Assembly: GCA_902777335.1 (NCBI GenBank)
Contig: CACYTF010000020.1
Coordinates: forward strand, 1-44,122
Source: an uncultured Eubacteriales bacterium
GTDB lineage: Bacteria > Bacillota > Clostridia > Christensenellales > Aristaeellaceae
Reading direction: 5' to 3'
DNA: 44,122 nucleotides
Position numbers and translations under genes: made by a program
Part shown: positions 24,430-31,742 of the stretch, one piece after another
How the letters are laid out: every line of letters starts with the position of its first letter
Numbering within the stretch: the first letter of the stretch is position 1
The notes under the pieces: model-generated
The model's database searches: none
Seen by the model: the letters and a program-made list of their open reading frames with translations, nothing else
Told to the model about the DNA's origin: nothing

Positions 24430-25249
24430 ACGCTGCCTGTTCGCTGGCTCCCGGCAGCATCACCCGCGTGGCGTGGGGGCCGATCCAGAAGTCGCGCTCG
24501 GGGTACTTGATCTCAAGGTACGCGGCGAAGCGGTACGGATCTTCGGTGTTGCCCTCGATCATCTCGTAGTGGGCGGGCACGGCCAGCCGCGGGCGAACCT
24601 CGCCCACCAGGTCCACGGCCTCCTGGAAGGTCATGTTGCCCAGGCAGCCGCGGTGCAGCCGGCGGGCGTCCCGGCCGTTGATGGGCAGTATCATCAGGTC
24701 GATGGGGCCGGCCGCCTTCAGCTTGGAGATAAGGCCCTCGTACATGCAGGTGTCGCCCAGGTGGCAGATCGTCACGCCGTCGGCGCGGACGATGAAGCCC
24801 ACGTTCTCGTCCCGGTCGTTGAGCTTCTCGTGGGCGGTGGCCACGGCGCTGACCGTCACGCCGCCAACCTCCACCGTCTGGCCGTCGGCAAGCGGCAGCA
24901 TCCGTTCCCTCGGGATGCCCAGCCGCCCGGACACCGCCTCCGCCAGCCCCGCGGGCAGCGCGAAGCGCGCCTGGGGCGAGCGCTGCGCCACGGCCCGCCA
25001 GACGGGGTCGTCGATGTGGTCGATGTGGTCGTGGCTGCCGAACACGATGTCCGCGTCCGCGATCAGCTCCGCCCGCAGCGGCGGGGGAAACAGGCGCTCG
25101 TTCAGCTCGGAGAGAAACAGGTCAAAGTACAGCGTGGCCGACGCGGTCTTCACCGCAAAGCCGATCTGGCCCAGCCACCAGAACGCGCACGCGCCCGGCG
25201 CGGGCCTGCACTGCGCGATATCCCGCGCCAACACTTCATTCAGCAGCAT
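24413..25249 (-). CDS. Metallo-beta-lactamase fold hydrolase, UlaG-like
   Basis: A cytoplasmic metal-dependent hydrolase related to L-ascorbate-6-phosphate lactonase UlaG. The metal motif reads SHDHIDH (about 69-75), preceded by FWWLGQIGFAVK. CHLGDT (near 162) and AHYEMIEGN (near 227-235) supply further ligands. Length 278 is close to UlaG-like proteins. AAAGGAG lies 6 nt before the ATG. It follows the PfkB kinase gene by 16 nt. A sugar kinase next to a lactonase-like enzyme suggests a route in which a phosphorylated sugar acid lactone is opened, but the substrate is not shown. Its final codons lie in a heptad repeat, so the C-terminus (AASMVGD) may be a late addition. Confidence 0.85.
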   Translation of the reverse strand: MLLNEVLARDIAQCRPAPGACAFWWLGQIGFAVKTASATLYFDLFLSELNERLFPPPLRAELIADADIVFGSHDHIDHIDDPVWRAVAQRSPQARFALPAGLAEAVSGRLGIPRERMLPLADGQTVEVGGVTVSAVATAHEKLNDRDENVGFIVRADGVTICHLGDTCMYEGLISKLKAAGPIDLMILPINGRDARRLHRGCLGNMTFQEAVDLVGEVRPRLAVPAHYEMIEGNTEDPYRFAAYLEIKYPERDFWIGPHATRVMLPGASEQAASMVGD

Positions 25250-25265
25250 GTGCGTCTCCTTTCGC

Positions 25266-26156
25266 TCATGCGTCGTACCAATCGCGCATGTAGTCGTACA
25301 CGTCCTGCTCGGTGCCGGTGAACGGGCCGGGCGTCTCCATCTTCAGCGACACCAGCGCCGCGGCGTAGCGCAGCGATTCGCCGATGCCCTTGCGCAGGCG
25401 CATGGCCAGGTACCCGGCGAAGGTGGTGTCGCCGCGGCCGGTGCGCCCGGTCAGGTTCCGGGGCTTCAGCGGCGCGCGGTACATCGTCTCGCCGTCGTAC
25501 AGTATGACCTCGGTGTTGTGGGTGATCATGACCTCCTTGGCGCCCCAGGCGTGCAGCTGCTTGGCGGCGGCCTCCCGGTCGGTCAGCCCCGTCAGGATCT
25601 CGGCCTCGGCGGCGTCGGTCTTCAGGTAGCGGATCATGGGCAGGTACTTTAGCTTCGACGGCCAGTCGTGGAAGGCCATCTGCTCGCCGTCGTCCCGGCG
25701 CAGCAGGCACTGCACGTCCACGGCGGCGTCGCCCAGCCGGGAGAGGCGCTCGATCATATCGTCGCTGACGTCGCCGGCCATCAGGCCCGCCACGTGGTAG
25801 ATCTTCGCCTTGACATCCGCGGGGATGTCCTCGGGCGCGTAGGGCTCCACATGGCTCAGCGCGCGGCAGGTGCGGCGCTCCCGGTCGGCGGTGTGGTAGA
25901 CGTTGGAGATGGAGGTGCAGGTGGCGCTCTCCACCGGAATCACCTCGATGCCCGGGCGGCTGGCAAACGCGGCCACCGGGTCGGCGATGGCGCGGTTGCC
26001 CTTGGCCAGCACGGCCACCTTCGCGCCGGTGGCGTCCGCCGCGAAGCCGGAGGCCAGCACGGCGCCGCCGATCACGCGCTCCTCGCGGCCGCCAAAGTCG
26101 GTGTTCACGTCCAGCGACAGCTGGCCGACGATCAGTATATCTACATTCCTCAACAC
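25266..26156 (-). CDS. PfkB family carbohydrate kinase
   Basis: Phosphorylates a sugar or nucleoside with ATP in the cytoplasm. The N-terminal IVGQLSLDVN and GG motif (about 10-32), and the C-terminal GRTGRGDTTFAGYL stretch with catalytic Asp243 in the anion-hole motif, place it in the ribokinase/PfkB family; GRGDTT replaces the more common GAGDxF. Length 296 is normal. The start is taken as GTG 26156, because AAGGGGGG stands immediately upstream; a TTG one codon later is equally possible. The upstream extension of the open frame is in the promoter and is not coding. It is read divergently from the LacI regulator, from a consensus promoter beside a palindromic operator, so the LacI protein probably controls it. 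Confidence 0.88.
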   Translation of the reverse strand: MLRNVDILIVGQLSLDVNTDFGGREERVIGGAVLASGFAADATGAKVAVLAKGNRAIADPVAAFASRPGIEVIPVESATCTSISNVYHTADRERRTCRALSHVEPYAPEDIPADVKAKIYHVAGLMAGDVSDDMIERLSRLGDAAVDVQCLLRRDDGEQMAFHDWPSKLKYLPMIRYLKTDAAEAEILTGLTDREAAAKQLHAWGAKEVMITHNTEVILYDGETMYRAPLKPRNLTGRTGRGDTTFAGYLAMRLRKGIGESLRYAAALVSLKMETPGPFTGTEQDVYDYMRDWYDA

Positions 26157-26187
26157 GATCCCCCCTTGAATATTGTTATCCGATTCG

Positions 26188-26216
26188 ATTATAAGCGCAC
26201 GCGCGCACTTTGTCAA
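26188..26216 (-). promoter_or_regulatory. Promoter of the PfkB operon, with a possible overlapping operator
   Basis: On the minus strand a perfect TTGACA (26216-26211) and a perfect TATAAT (26193-26188) are exactly 17 nt apart, the strongest promoter in the window. Just downstream, the minus-strand string CGGATAACAAT (about 26182-26172) equals one half of the lac operator, and the surrounding 22 bp are partly palindromic. Such a strong promoter would need a repressor. Confidence 0.88.
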
Positions 26217-26249
26217 TAACCGCCGGCGGGCCAGCGGCCGGTTTCGTGA

Positions 26250-26267
26250 AATGTAAGCAGTTACATT
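26250..26267. promoter_or_regulatory. Palindromic operator O1 (LacI-family type)
   Basis: AATGTAA GCAG TTACATT is a perfect 7+7 inverted repeat. It shares ATGTAAGC with the site at 26422 and lies 33 bp upstream of the PfkB -35 box. Confidence 0.7.
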
Positions 26268-26339
26268 CGGCTTGACGGCCCGGAAAACACAATTTAAACA
26301 CAAAATAGATGTTTTACACAAAATAATTCTGAAATCCCC

Positions 26340-26368
26340 TTGCATTCAAGGGGAATATGTGCTATGAT
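26340..26368 (+). promoter_or_regulatory. Promoter of the lacI-type gene
   Basis: TTGCAT (26340-26345) and TATGAT (26363-26368) with 17-nt spacing. Transcription would start near 26375, leaving an 80-nt leader that contains the O2 palindrome and a small AGCC/GGCT hairpin. Confidence 0.7.
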
Positions 26369-26421
26369 TAAACCAGTTGAAACATAACGAGAGCCTGAAA
26401 GGGCTTTTATATACAAAACAG

Positions 26422-26437
26422 ATGTAAGCGCTTGCAT
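26422..26437. promoter_or_regulatory. Palindromic operator O2 / cre-like site
   Basis: ATGTAAGCGCTTGCAT is a near-perfect 16-bp palindrome that also fits the CcpA cre consensus TGWAARCGYTWNCW at every position. It sits 18 bp before the regulator start codon, downstream of its promoter, where a bound LacI-family protein would block elongation. It lies 171 bp from O1, a distance suited to looping. Confidence 0.72.
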
Positions 26438-26455
26438 TGGAGAGGCGGGGGATAC

Positions 26456-27442
26456 GTGAAGGCGACGATCTACGATGTCTCCCGGCTTTCGGGCGTCTCC
26501 ACCGCCACGGTGTCCAGGACGTTCTCCGCGCCGGAGCAGGTACGCGAGGACACCCGCCGCCGGGTGTACGAGGCCGCCAGCGCGCTGAAGTACACGCCCA
26601 ACGCCATCGCGCGGGACATGGCGCTGCAGCGCACCAACCGCATCGCCTACCTGATCTGCAAGCGCCAGGCCACGATACTCGACGAATTCTACGCCGGCAT
26701 CTGCGAGGGCATCATGCGGCGGGCCAACGCGCTGAACCTTCAGCTGATCGTCTCCACCGCGGACGACTGGCGGCAGATGGCCGCCAACGCCCAGAGCAAG
26801 CAGGTGGAGGGTGTGATCCTCGGGGGCGACGTGGCGCCGGCGATGGTGTCGGAATTCCAGGCGCGCAACACGTTCATCGTGCTGGTGAACAACCGGATGG
26901 AGGGCTTTGACCTGCCCTGCGTGGTCTCCGACGAGCGGCAGGGCATCCGCCAGGCGGCCCAGTGCCTGGCCGAGGCGGGGCACCGGCGCATCGCGCTGAT
27001 GATGGGCGGGTATTCGCCCTTCATCGTGGGCGAGCGCTACGCGGGCTTCATCGAAGCCATGGCGGCGCTGAGGCTGCCGGTGACGGACGCGGACGTGACC
27101 ATGTGCGACCGCACCGCGGCCAGCGCGGCCGAGAGCGCCATGAAGCTGCTTTCCGGGCCGGACAGGCCCACGGCGGTGCTGGCGGTCAGCGACGTGGTGG
27201 CCGCGGGCGTGATGAAGGCGGCCCGGCGGCTGGGGCTGTCGGTGCCCGGCGAGCTGGCGGTGACCGGCTATGACGATTCCGCCATCTGCACGCTGCTGGA
27301 GCCGGAATTGACCAGCGTGCACATCGACGTTAGGCGCATGGGCGAGACGGCGGTGAACCTGCTCTGCCGGGGCCTGGAGGGCGAAGACACCCCCCGCTTG
27401 ACGGTCATCCCCACCCAGCTGACCCGTCGCGGCTCTGTATAA
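26456..27442 (+). CDS. LacI family transcriptional regulator
   Basis: DNA-binding sugar-responsive regulator. The N-terminal helix-turn-helix KATIYDVSRLSGVSTATVSR (about 2-21) and hinge (KYTPNAIARDMA) are typical, followed by a periplasmic-binding-like effector domain (about 60-325) with the VTGYDDSAICTLLEPELTSV region near the end. Length 328 is normal. The start is the GTG at 26456, with GGCGGGGG upstream; the TTG at 26432 would lie inside the operator and is rejected. It probably represses both itself and the divergent PfkB operon through O1 and O2, and perhaps the downstream ABC genes, which follow after a 173-nt repeat-filled gap. Confidence 0.92.
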   Translation: MKATIYDVSRLSGVSTATVSRTFSAPEQVREDTRRRVYEAASALKYTPNAIARDMALQRTNRIAYLICKRQATILDEFYAGICEGIMRRANALNLQLIVSTADDWRQMAANAQSKQVEGVILGGDVAPAMVSEFQARNTFIVLVNNRMEGFDLPCVVSDERQGIRQAAQCLAEAGHRRIALMMGGYSPFIVGERYAGFIEAMAALRLPVTDADVTMCDRTAASAAESAMKLLSGPDRPTAVLAVSDVVAAGVMKAARRLGLSVPGELAVTGYDDSAICTLLEPELTSVHIDVRRMGETAVNLLCRGLEGEDTPRLTVIPTQLTRRGSV

Positions 27443-27454
27443 AGTTTTTATTTC

Positions 27455-27510
27455 AGTGAGGAATTGGGAGTGAGGAATTAGGAGTTAGGAGTGAAGAGTT
27501 AGGAGTGAGG
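27455..27510 (+). repeat. Heptanucleotide tandem repeat, 8 units, purine-rich
   Basis: Eight units in strict 7-bp phase: AGTGAGG, AATTGGG, AGTGAGG, AATTAGG, AGTTAGG, AGTGAAG, AGTTAGG, AGTGAGG. It starts 13 nt after the LacI stop. Confidence 0.9.
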
Positions 27511-27540
27511 AGTACAAGTCAGTTGTTCATTTCACGCCAA

Positions 27541-27596
27541 CCACTCTCCACTCTCCACTCTCCACTCTCCACACTCCACACTCCACACTCCACTCT
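27541..27596 (-). repeat. Heptanucleotide tandem repeat, 8 units, pyrimidine-rich
   Basis: On the plus strand: CCACTCT four times, CCACACT three times, CCACTCT once. It has the same unit length and number as the purine-rich array 30 nt upstream, and partial complementarity to it, so the transcript could fold back on itself. It ends 5 nt before the GGGAGG ribosome site of the permease gene. Confidence 0.9.
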
Positions 27597-27615
27597 CGTT
27601 GGGAGGTCTGATCCG

Positions 27616-28455
27616 ATGTACGCCAAGAGACACATCATGACGGCGGTCAAGGGGCTGGTCTGCGCGCTGCTTTTGCTGGTCGCGCTGTTCCCGATCTACT
27701 GGATACTGGCGATGGCCATACGGCCCACCAGCGAGATGACGGGCCACATCTCCATCATACCCCGCTCGCTGACGCTGGAGCACTTCACCCAGCTGTTCGT
27801 GGAGCGCGGCTTTGGCAGCAGCGTCGTCAACAGCCTGCAGACCACGCTGATCTCCACCGTGATCTCGCTGGCGATCGGCCTGTGCACGGCCTACATCATC
27901 GCCCGCAGCCGCTTCCGCATGAAGATCAAGAAGCCGCTGACCTACTGGATACTGCTGGTGCGCGTGCTGCCGCCGGTGGCCTTCACCATACCGCTGTACA
28001 CGATGTTCTCGAAGATGGGCGTGCTGTACTCGAAGGTGCCGGTGGTGTTGGCCTGCATCCTCATCAACATACCGCTGATCATCTGGTTCATGATCAGCTT
28101 CTACCAGGACCTGCCGGTGGACATCGACCAGTCCGCCCAGATCGACGGCGCAACCGAGTGGCAGCTGTTCACCCGTATCATACTGCCTCTGGTGCTGCCG
28201 GGTATCGCGGCCATCGCCATGCTGTCGTTCATGTACGCCTGGAACGAGTACACCTACTCCATTATATTCGTGCAGACGCCCCGCAACTACACCGTGCCGC
28301 TGACGCTGGCGGTGCTGAACACCGAGGACAACCTGACCAACTTCGGCCTGGTGGCCGCCGGCGGCGTGATCTCGGTGATCCCCATCACACTGTTTGTGAT
28401 CTTTGCACAGAACTACCTGATATCGGGTCTGTCAAGTGGCGCTGTCAAAGAATAA
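27616..28455 (+). CDS. Carbohydrate ABC transporter permease, MalG type
   Basis: Inner-membrane subunit of a CUT1-type sugar importer. Six membrane segments lie in 279 residues, with the cytoplasmic coupling loop (QSAQIDGATEWQLFTRIILPL, near 175-195) that contacts the ATPase and the typical WNEYTYSIIF end. GGGAGG is 9 nt before the ATG at 27616; upstream in-frame sequence is heptad repeat and not coding. It comes before the binding-protein gene, whereas the usual order is binding protein, MalF type, MalG type. No ATPase gene is near, so a shared MsmX-like ATPase elsewhere is likely. Confidence 0.93.
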   Translation: MYAKRHIMTAVKGLVCALLLLVALFPIYWILAMAIRPTSEMTGHISIIPRSLTLEHFTQLFVERGFGSSVVNSLQTTLISTVISLAIGLCTAYIIARSRFRMKIKKPLTYWILLVRVLPPVAFTIPLYTMFSKMGVLYSKVPVVLACILINIPLIIWFMISFYQDLPVDIDQSAQIDGATEWQLFTRIILPLVLPGIAAIAMLSFMYAWNEYTYSIIFVQTPRNYTVPLTLAVLNTEDNLTNFGLVAAGGVISVIPITLFVIFAQNYLISGLSSGAVKE

Positions 28456-28494
28456 CACAATAGCGAACGACAATCGACAAGGAGGAACATGAAC

Positions 28495-29700
28495 ATGAAG
28501 AAACTGCTTGCCCTGACGCTTGCCCTGATGCTGGCGCTGACCATGGTCGGCGCGCTGGCGGACGCTCCCACGAAGCTGACGCTGATCCTGCGCGGCGGCA
28601 CCTACGGCGACGTCATCCGCGCCTGCCTGCCCGCCTTCGAGGCCGAGCACAACGTGACCTGCGAGGTGCTGGACCTCAGCTTCGACGAGCTGCATTCCAA
28701 GATCGCTCTGAATGCCCCCAATCCCCAGGGCGAGTATGACCTGTGCATGGTCGACGGCTCCTGGATGGCCGAGTTCACCGCCAACCACGTGCTGGCCAAC
28801 CTGTCCGAGATGGGCTACAGCTTCGACGAGGACATCATCCCCGCCACCACCGCCATCTGCAAGGTCGGCGACGACATCTACCTGGCGCCCTACTTCGGCA
28901 ACGTGACCGTCATGCTGTACAACAAGGCGCTGATCGAGGCCGCCGGCTACAAGCCCGAGGACATCGACACCTTCGCCGATCTGAAGGACATCGCCGAGAA
29001 GACCAACGCCGCCGGCAAGATGGGCTTCCTGATTCGCGGCGGCTCGGGCGACAACATCGTGTCAGACTTCATCCCGCACCTGCTGGTGCACGGCGGCTGG
29101 GTCGTGGACGAGAACAACCAGCCCACCGTGAACACCCCCGAGTTCAAGGCCGCCTTTGAGAACTACATCGAGCTGTACAAGCTGGGCGGCACCATGGACA
29201 AGGACGACATCGTGGCGGCCATCGACAACGGCGACGCGGCCCTGGGCCAGGGCTGGCCGGGCTGGTACGTGCCCTCCGCCGATTCCAACGCCAGCTACGT
29301 GGTCATCCCCACCAAGCTGGACGATGCTGACGAGGCCAAGAACACCTCCATGTACGGCGTGTGGACCATCGGCGTCTGCGACAACAGCCAGAACAAGGAG
29401 CTGGCCCTCGAGCTGCTGAAGTACCTGATGGATCCCGAGGTGCTGCTGTCCACCGTCGAGCTGGGCGGCGTGCCCTGCCGCTACAGCTGCCTGCAGAACG
29501 CGGACGTGCTGGCCGCCAAGCCCCACCTGGCGATCGTCTGCTCCGCTCTGGAGACCGGCGTGTATCGCCCCGTCATCGAGCAGTGGTCCGAGTTCACCAA
29601 CACGCTGGGCATGGAGATGGACGCCGTCATTCAGGGCGTGAAGTCCATGGACCAGGGCCTGGCCGACGCGCAGGCCGCGCTGGAAATGCTGATGATGTAA
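28495..29700 (+). CDS. Extracellular sugar-binding protein of the ABC importer, family 1
   Basis: Captures a sugar outside the cell and delivers it to the two permeases. A signal peptide (about 1-23, ending GALA) precedes a bilobed family 1 solute-binding fold with the usual features (YDLCMVDGSWMAEF near 80, DIYLAPYFGNVTVMLYNKAL near 125-144, an Ala/Gly/Trp-rich GQGWPGWYVPSAD stretch near 250). Length 401 is normal. There is no lipobox cysteine after the signal peptide, unlike most Gram-positive binding proteins, so it may be released or held by its permeases. The start at 28495 is favoured because AAGGAGG is 9 nt upstream; the ATG at 28489 is too close to it. Codon choice is strongly biased, suggesting high expression. 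Confidence 0.93.
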   Translation: MKKLLALTLALMLALTMVGALADAPTKLTLILRGGTYGDVIRACLPAFEAEHNVTCEVLDLSFDELHSKIALNAPNPQGEYDLCMVDGSWMAEFTANHVLANLSEMGYSFDEDIIPATTAICKVGDDIYLAPYFGNVTVMLYNKALIEAAGYKPEDIDTFADLKDIAEKTNAAGKMGFLIRGGSGDNIVSDFIPHLLVHGGWVVDENNQPTVNTPEFKAAFENYIELYKLGGTMDKDDIVAAIDNGDAALGQGWPGWYVPSADSNASYVVIPTKLDDADEAKNTSMYGVWTIGVCDNSQNKELALELLKYLMDPEVLLSTVELGGVPCRYSCLQNADVLAAKPHLAIVCSALETGVYRPVIEQWSEFTNTLGMEMDAVIQGVKSMDQGLADAQAALEMLMM

Positions 29701-29712
29701 TCTGACCTGACG

Positions 29713-29740
29713 CCGGAGGGGGAGCCCGCTTCCCCTCCGG
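29713..29740 (+). promoter_or_regulatory. Stem-loop after the binding-protein gene
   Basis: CCGGAGGGG and CCCCTCCGG (29713-29721, 29732-29740) form a perfect 9-bp stem, followed by TTCCCCCC, not a T-run. It fits an mRNA-stabilising or partial-termination element that keeps the binding protein more abundant than the downstream permease. Confidence 0.6.
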
Positions 29741-29768
29741 TTCCCCCCAAGACCCGATATCAGACGGC

Positions 29769-29807
29769 AAAGGAGGCTGTGCGTGCCAGGCGCACGGAAA
29801 TGCCATG
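29769..29807 (+). promoter_or_regulatory. Displaced ribosome site and possible leader mini-ORF before the second permease
   Basis: AAAGGAGG (29769-29776) lies 28 nt before the permease ATG, too far to serve it. It could serve a mini-ORF starting GTG at 29780, which reads in frame through ATG 29800 and stops at TGA 29806-29808, overlapping the permease ATG as ATGA. Re-initiation is the simplest reading. Confidence 0.35.
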
Positions 29808-30707
29808 AAGAACAATGCTATCCCACGGCGCGGAGCCCGCGCCTCGGACGCCTCGGAGCGCGCGTTTCCGCGGTTGATGATCGCGCCGACCCTGCTGGTC
29901 ATGGCGGCGCTCACGGCCTATCCGCTGATCTATACCTTCATCTACAGCTTTACCGATTACCAGTATCTGAAGGGCACCGCGGCGGCGCAGAACATCGGCC
30001 TGAAGAACTACACGACGCTGCTGCAGAACGGGTATTTCCGCCAGGCGATGGTGAACACCGTGAAGTTCACGCTGCTGGCGGTGCTGCTGGAGATGTCCAT
30101 CGGGCTTCTGATCGCCGTGTTCATCAAGAGCCTGAAGCGCGGCCAGAAGCTGATGCGCACGCTGCTGCTGCTGCCGTACCTGCTGCCCACCGTCACCGTG
30201 GCCCTCAGTTGGCGCATGATGCTCTCCTCCAACTACGGCATCGTCAACCAGATCCTGGAGAGCATGCACCTGCCGGTGTACAACTGGTTCATGGACATCA
30301 AGACGGCCTTCGGCACCGTGCTGCTGATCGACGTGTGGCAGAACGTGCCCTTCGTGTTCCTGCTGCTGTACGCCAGCCTGCAGGGCGTGTCGATGAACCA
30401 GTACGAGGCGGCGAAGATCGACGGCGCCAACGTGGTGCAGCAGTTCTGGCACATCACCATTCCCAACATCAAGAACGGCATCGCCCTGTGCGCGCTGCTG
30501 CGCACCATCGATACCTTCCGGCTGTTCGAGAAGGTGAACATACTGACCGGCGGCGGTCCCGCGGGCACCACCACCACCATCACCCAGTTCCTGTACAACT
30601 ACGGCATCAAGAACCTGAAGTTCGGCTTCGGCAGCGCCGGCGCCATCGTGATGACCCTGCTGGTGCTGATCCTGTCCAGCTTCTACATCAGGCGGGCGAT
30701 ACATTGA
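29805..30707 (+). CDS. Carbohydrate ABC transporter permease, MalF type
   Basis: Second membrane subunit of the CUT1 importer. The N-terminal basic segment precedes FPRLMIAPTLLVMAALTAYP (about 21-40), the family's first helix, and the coupling loop YEAAKIDGANVVQQFWHITIP is near 203-223. Six membrane segments in 300 residues. The ATG at 29805 was chosen because earlier in-frame starts are absent; its own ribosome site is weak and an upstream mini-ORF may drive re-initiation. Its TGA overlaps the ATG of the following metallo-hydrolase (TGATG), so those two are translated together. Confidence 0.93.
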   Translation: MKNNAIPRRGARASDASERAFPRLMIAPTLLVMAALTAYPLIYTFIYSFTDYQYLKGTAAAQNIGLKNYTTLLQNGYFRQAMVNTVKFTLLAVLLEMSIGLLIAVFIKSLKRGQKLMRTLLLLPYLLPTVTVALSWRMMLSSNYGIVNQILESMHLPVYNWFMDIKTAFGTVLLIDVWQNVPFVFLLLYASLQGVSMNQYEAAKIDGANVVQQFWHITIPNIKNGIALCALLRTIDTFRLFEKVNILTGGGPAGTTTTITQFLYNYGIKNLKFGFGSAGAIVMTLLVLILSSFYIRRAIH

Positions 30708-31681
30708 TGAAGACACTGTATCTGACATTCGTGAACGTGGGCTACGGCGAGTCCATACTCGTCCGGCAGCCGGACAGCGGCTTTGCGATGCTGATCGACG
30801 CCGGTGGCGCCGAGGCGGGGGAGTATGCCGACAACGCCTCCGGCCGCATCCGCACCGACGACTATCTGCGCGCCGTCGGCCTGGACCACATCGACCTGAT
30901 GGTGTCCACGCATATCCACGAGGATCACCTGTGCGGCATGGTGCCGGTGGCCGAACGGCTGTGCCCGAAGGCGCTGTGGCAGACGCTGCCGCCCGGGTTC
31001 ACCGCCGCGCTGCGCGACATCGACCCGGTGATCGCGCCGAACGCCTCGGCCAGCAAGTTCATACGGGCGCTGAACGACGCCCGAAGGCTGTTCGCGGGCG
31101 TGGAAGCCTCCGGCGGTCAGGTGGCGCAGGTGTGCGCCGGCCATGTCGAGCAGCTGTGCCCGGGCCTGACGGCGCGGGTGCTGGCCCCCGACGCGGACAA
31201 ATGCGCGCGGCTGGCGGAAGCGATGCGCGCGGCCTATGCCGAACAGGATGAAGCGGCGCTTCTGAAGGCGCTGGGGGCGCTGGACGCGGCGATGAACAAC
31301 TATTCGCTGATACTGATGCTGGAATTCGGCGGCGTGCGGATGCTGCTGCCAGGCGACACCAACCGCTTGGGGTACGGCGATATCCCCGCCGAAGCGCTGC
31401 GGGCCGACCTGTTCAAGGTGGGCCACCACGGCCAGAAGGACGGCGCGGACGCGGCGCTGATCGACGCGGTGCGGCCGAGAATGACCGTGTGCTGCGCCAG
31501 CAGCGACCGCCGCTACAACAGCGCGGACCCGGCGCTGCTGGACGCCCTGCGCGCGCGCGGCTCGAAGCTGTTGTTCTCCGACTGCCCGCCCGCGGGGGAG
31601 GACACCGCCCCGCCCCACAACGCGCTGACCATCGTGATCGACGCATCCGGCGGCATGAGCGCCGAGTACGAAAAGCTGTAG
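30707..31681 (+). CDS. Metallo-beta-lactamase fold hydrolase, ComEC-domain type
   Basis: Predicted metal-dependent hydrolase resembling the beta-lactamase domain of ComEC. It opens LYLTFVNVGYGESILVR and MLIDAGG, with the metal motif STHIHEDH (about 66-73), LPGDT near 216-220 and KVGHHGQKD near 238-246. Length 324, no signal peptide or membrane helix, so it stays in the cytoplasm, unlike ComEC. It is co-translated with the sugar permease and ends the ABC operon, which suggests a role in processing the imported compound, but the substrate is unknown. Its last two codons and stop lie inside a 68-bp perfect palindrome. Confidence 0.82.
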   Translation: MKTLYLTFVNVGYGESILVRQPDSGFAMLIDAGGAEAGEYADNASGRIRTDDYLRAVGLDHIDLMVSTHIHEDHLCGMVPVAERLCPKALWQTLPPGFTAALRDIDPVIAPNASASKFIRALNDARRLFAGVEASGGQVAQVCAGHVEQLCPGLTARVLAPDADKCARLAEAMRAAYAEQDEAALLKALGALDAAMNNYSLILMLEFGGVRMLLPGDTNRLGYGDIPAEALRADLFKVGHHGQKDGADAALIDAVRPRMTVCCASSDRRYNSADPALLDALRARGSKLLFSDCPPAGEDTAPPHNALTIVIDASGGMSAEYEKL

Positions 31682-31742
31682 AAGAACACACAAACCGCCC
31701 GCCGGCGCGCGCCGGCGGGCGGTTTGTGTGTTCTTCTACAGC
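31675..31742. terminator. Perfect 68-bp palindrome acting as bidirectional terminator
   Basis: Positions 31675-31708 and 31709-31742 are perfect reverse complements (34-bp arms, no loop, 34 of 34 matches by hand). The GC-rich centre (CCGCCCGCCGGCGC) and T-rich flank (TTTGTGTGTTCTTCT) make a terminator on both strands. Both convergent genes end inside it, each with TAG and the same last Leu codon context. Confidence 0.9.

Noticed and set aside
27455..27596. CRISPR-like array
   Set aside because: Repeats are 7 bp without spacers; simple heptad tandem repeats, no cas genes nearby.
29783..30706. Upstream extension of the metallo-hydrolase frame through the permease
   Set aside because: The extension is the out-of-frame reading of a clear ABC permease; the hydrolase starts at the TGATG overlap at 30707.
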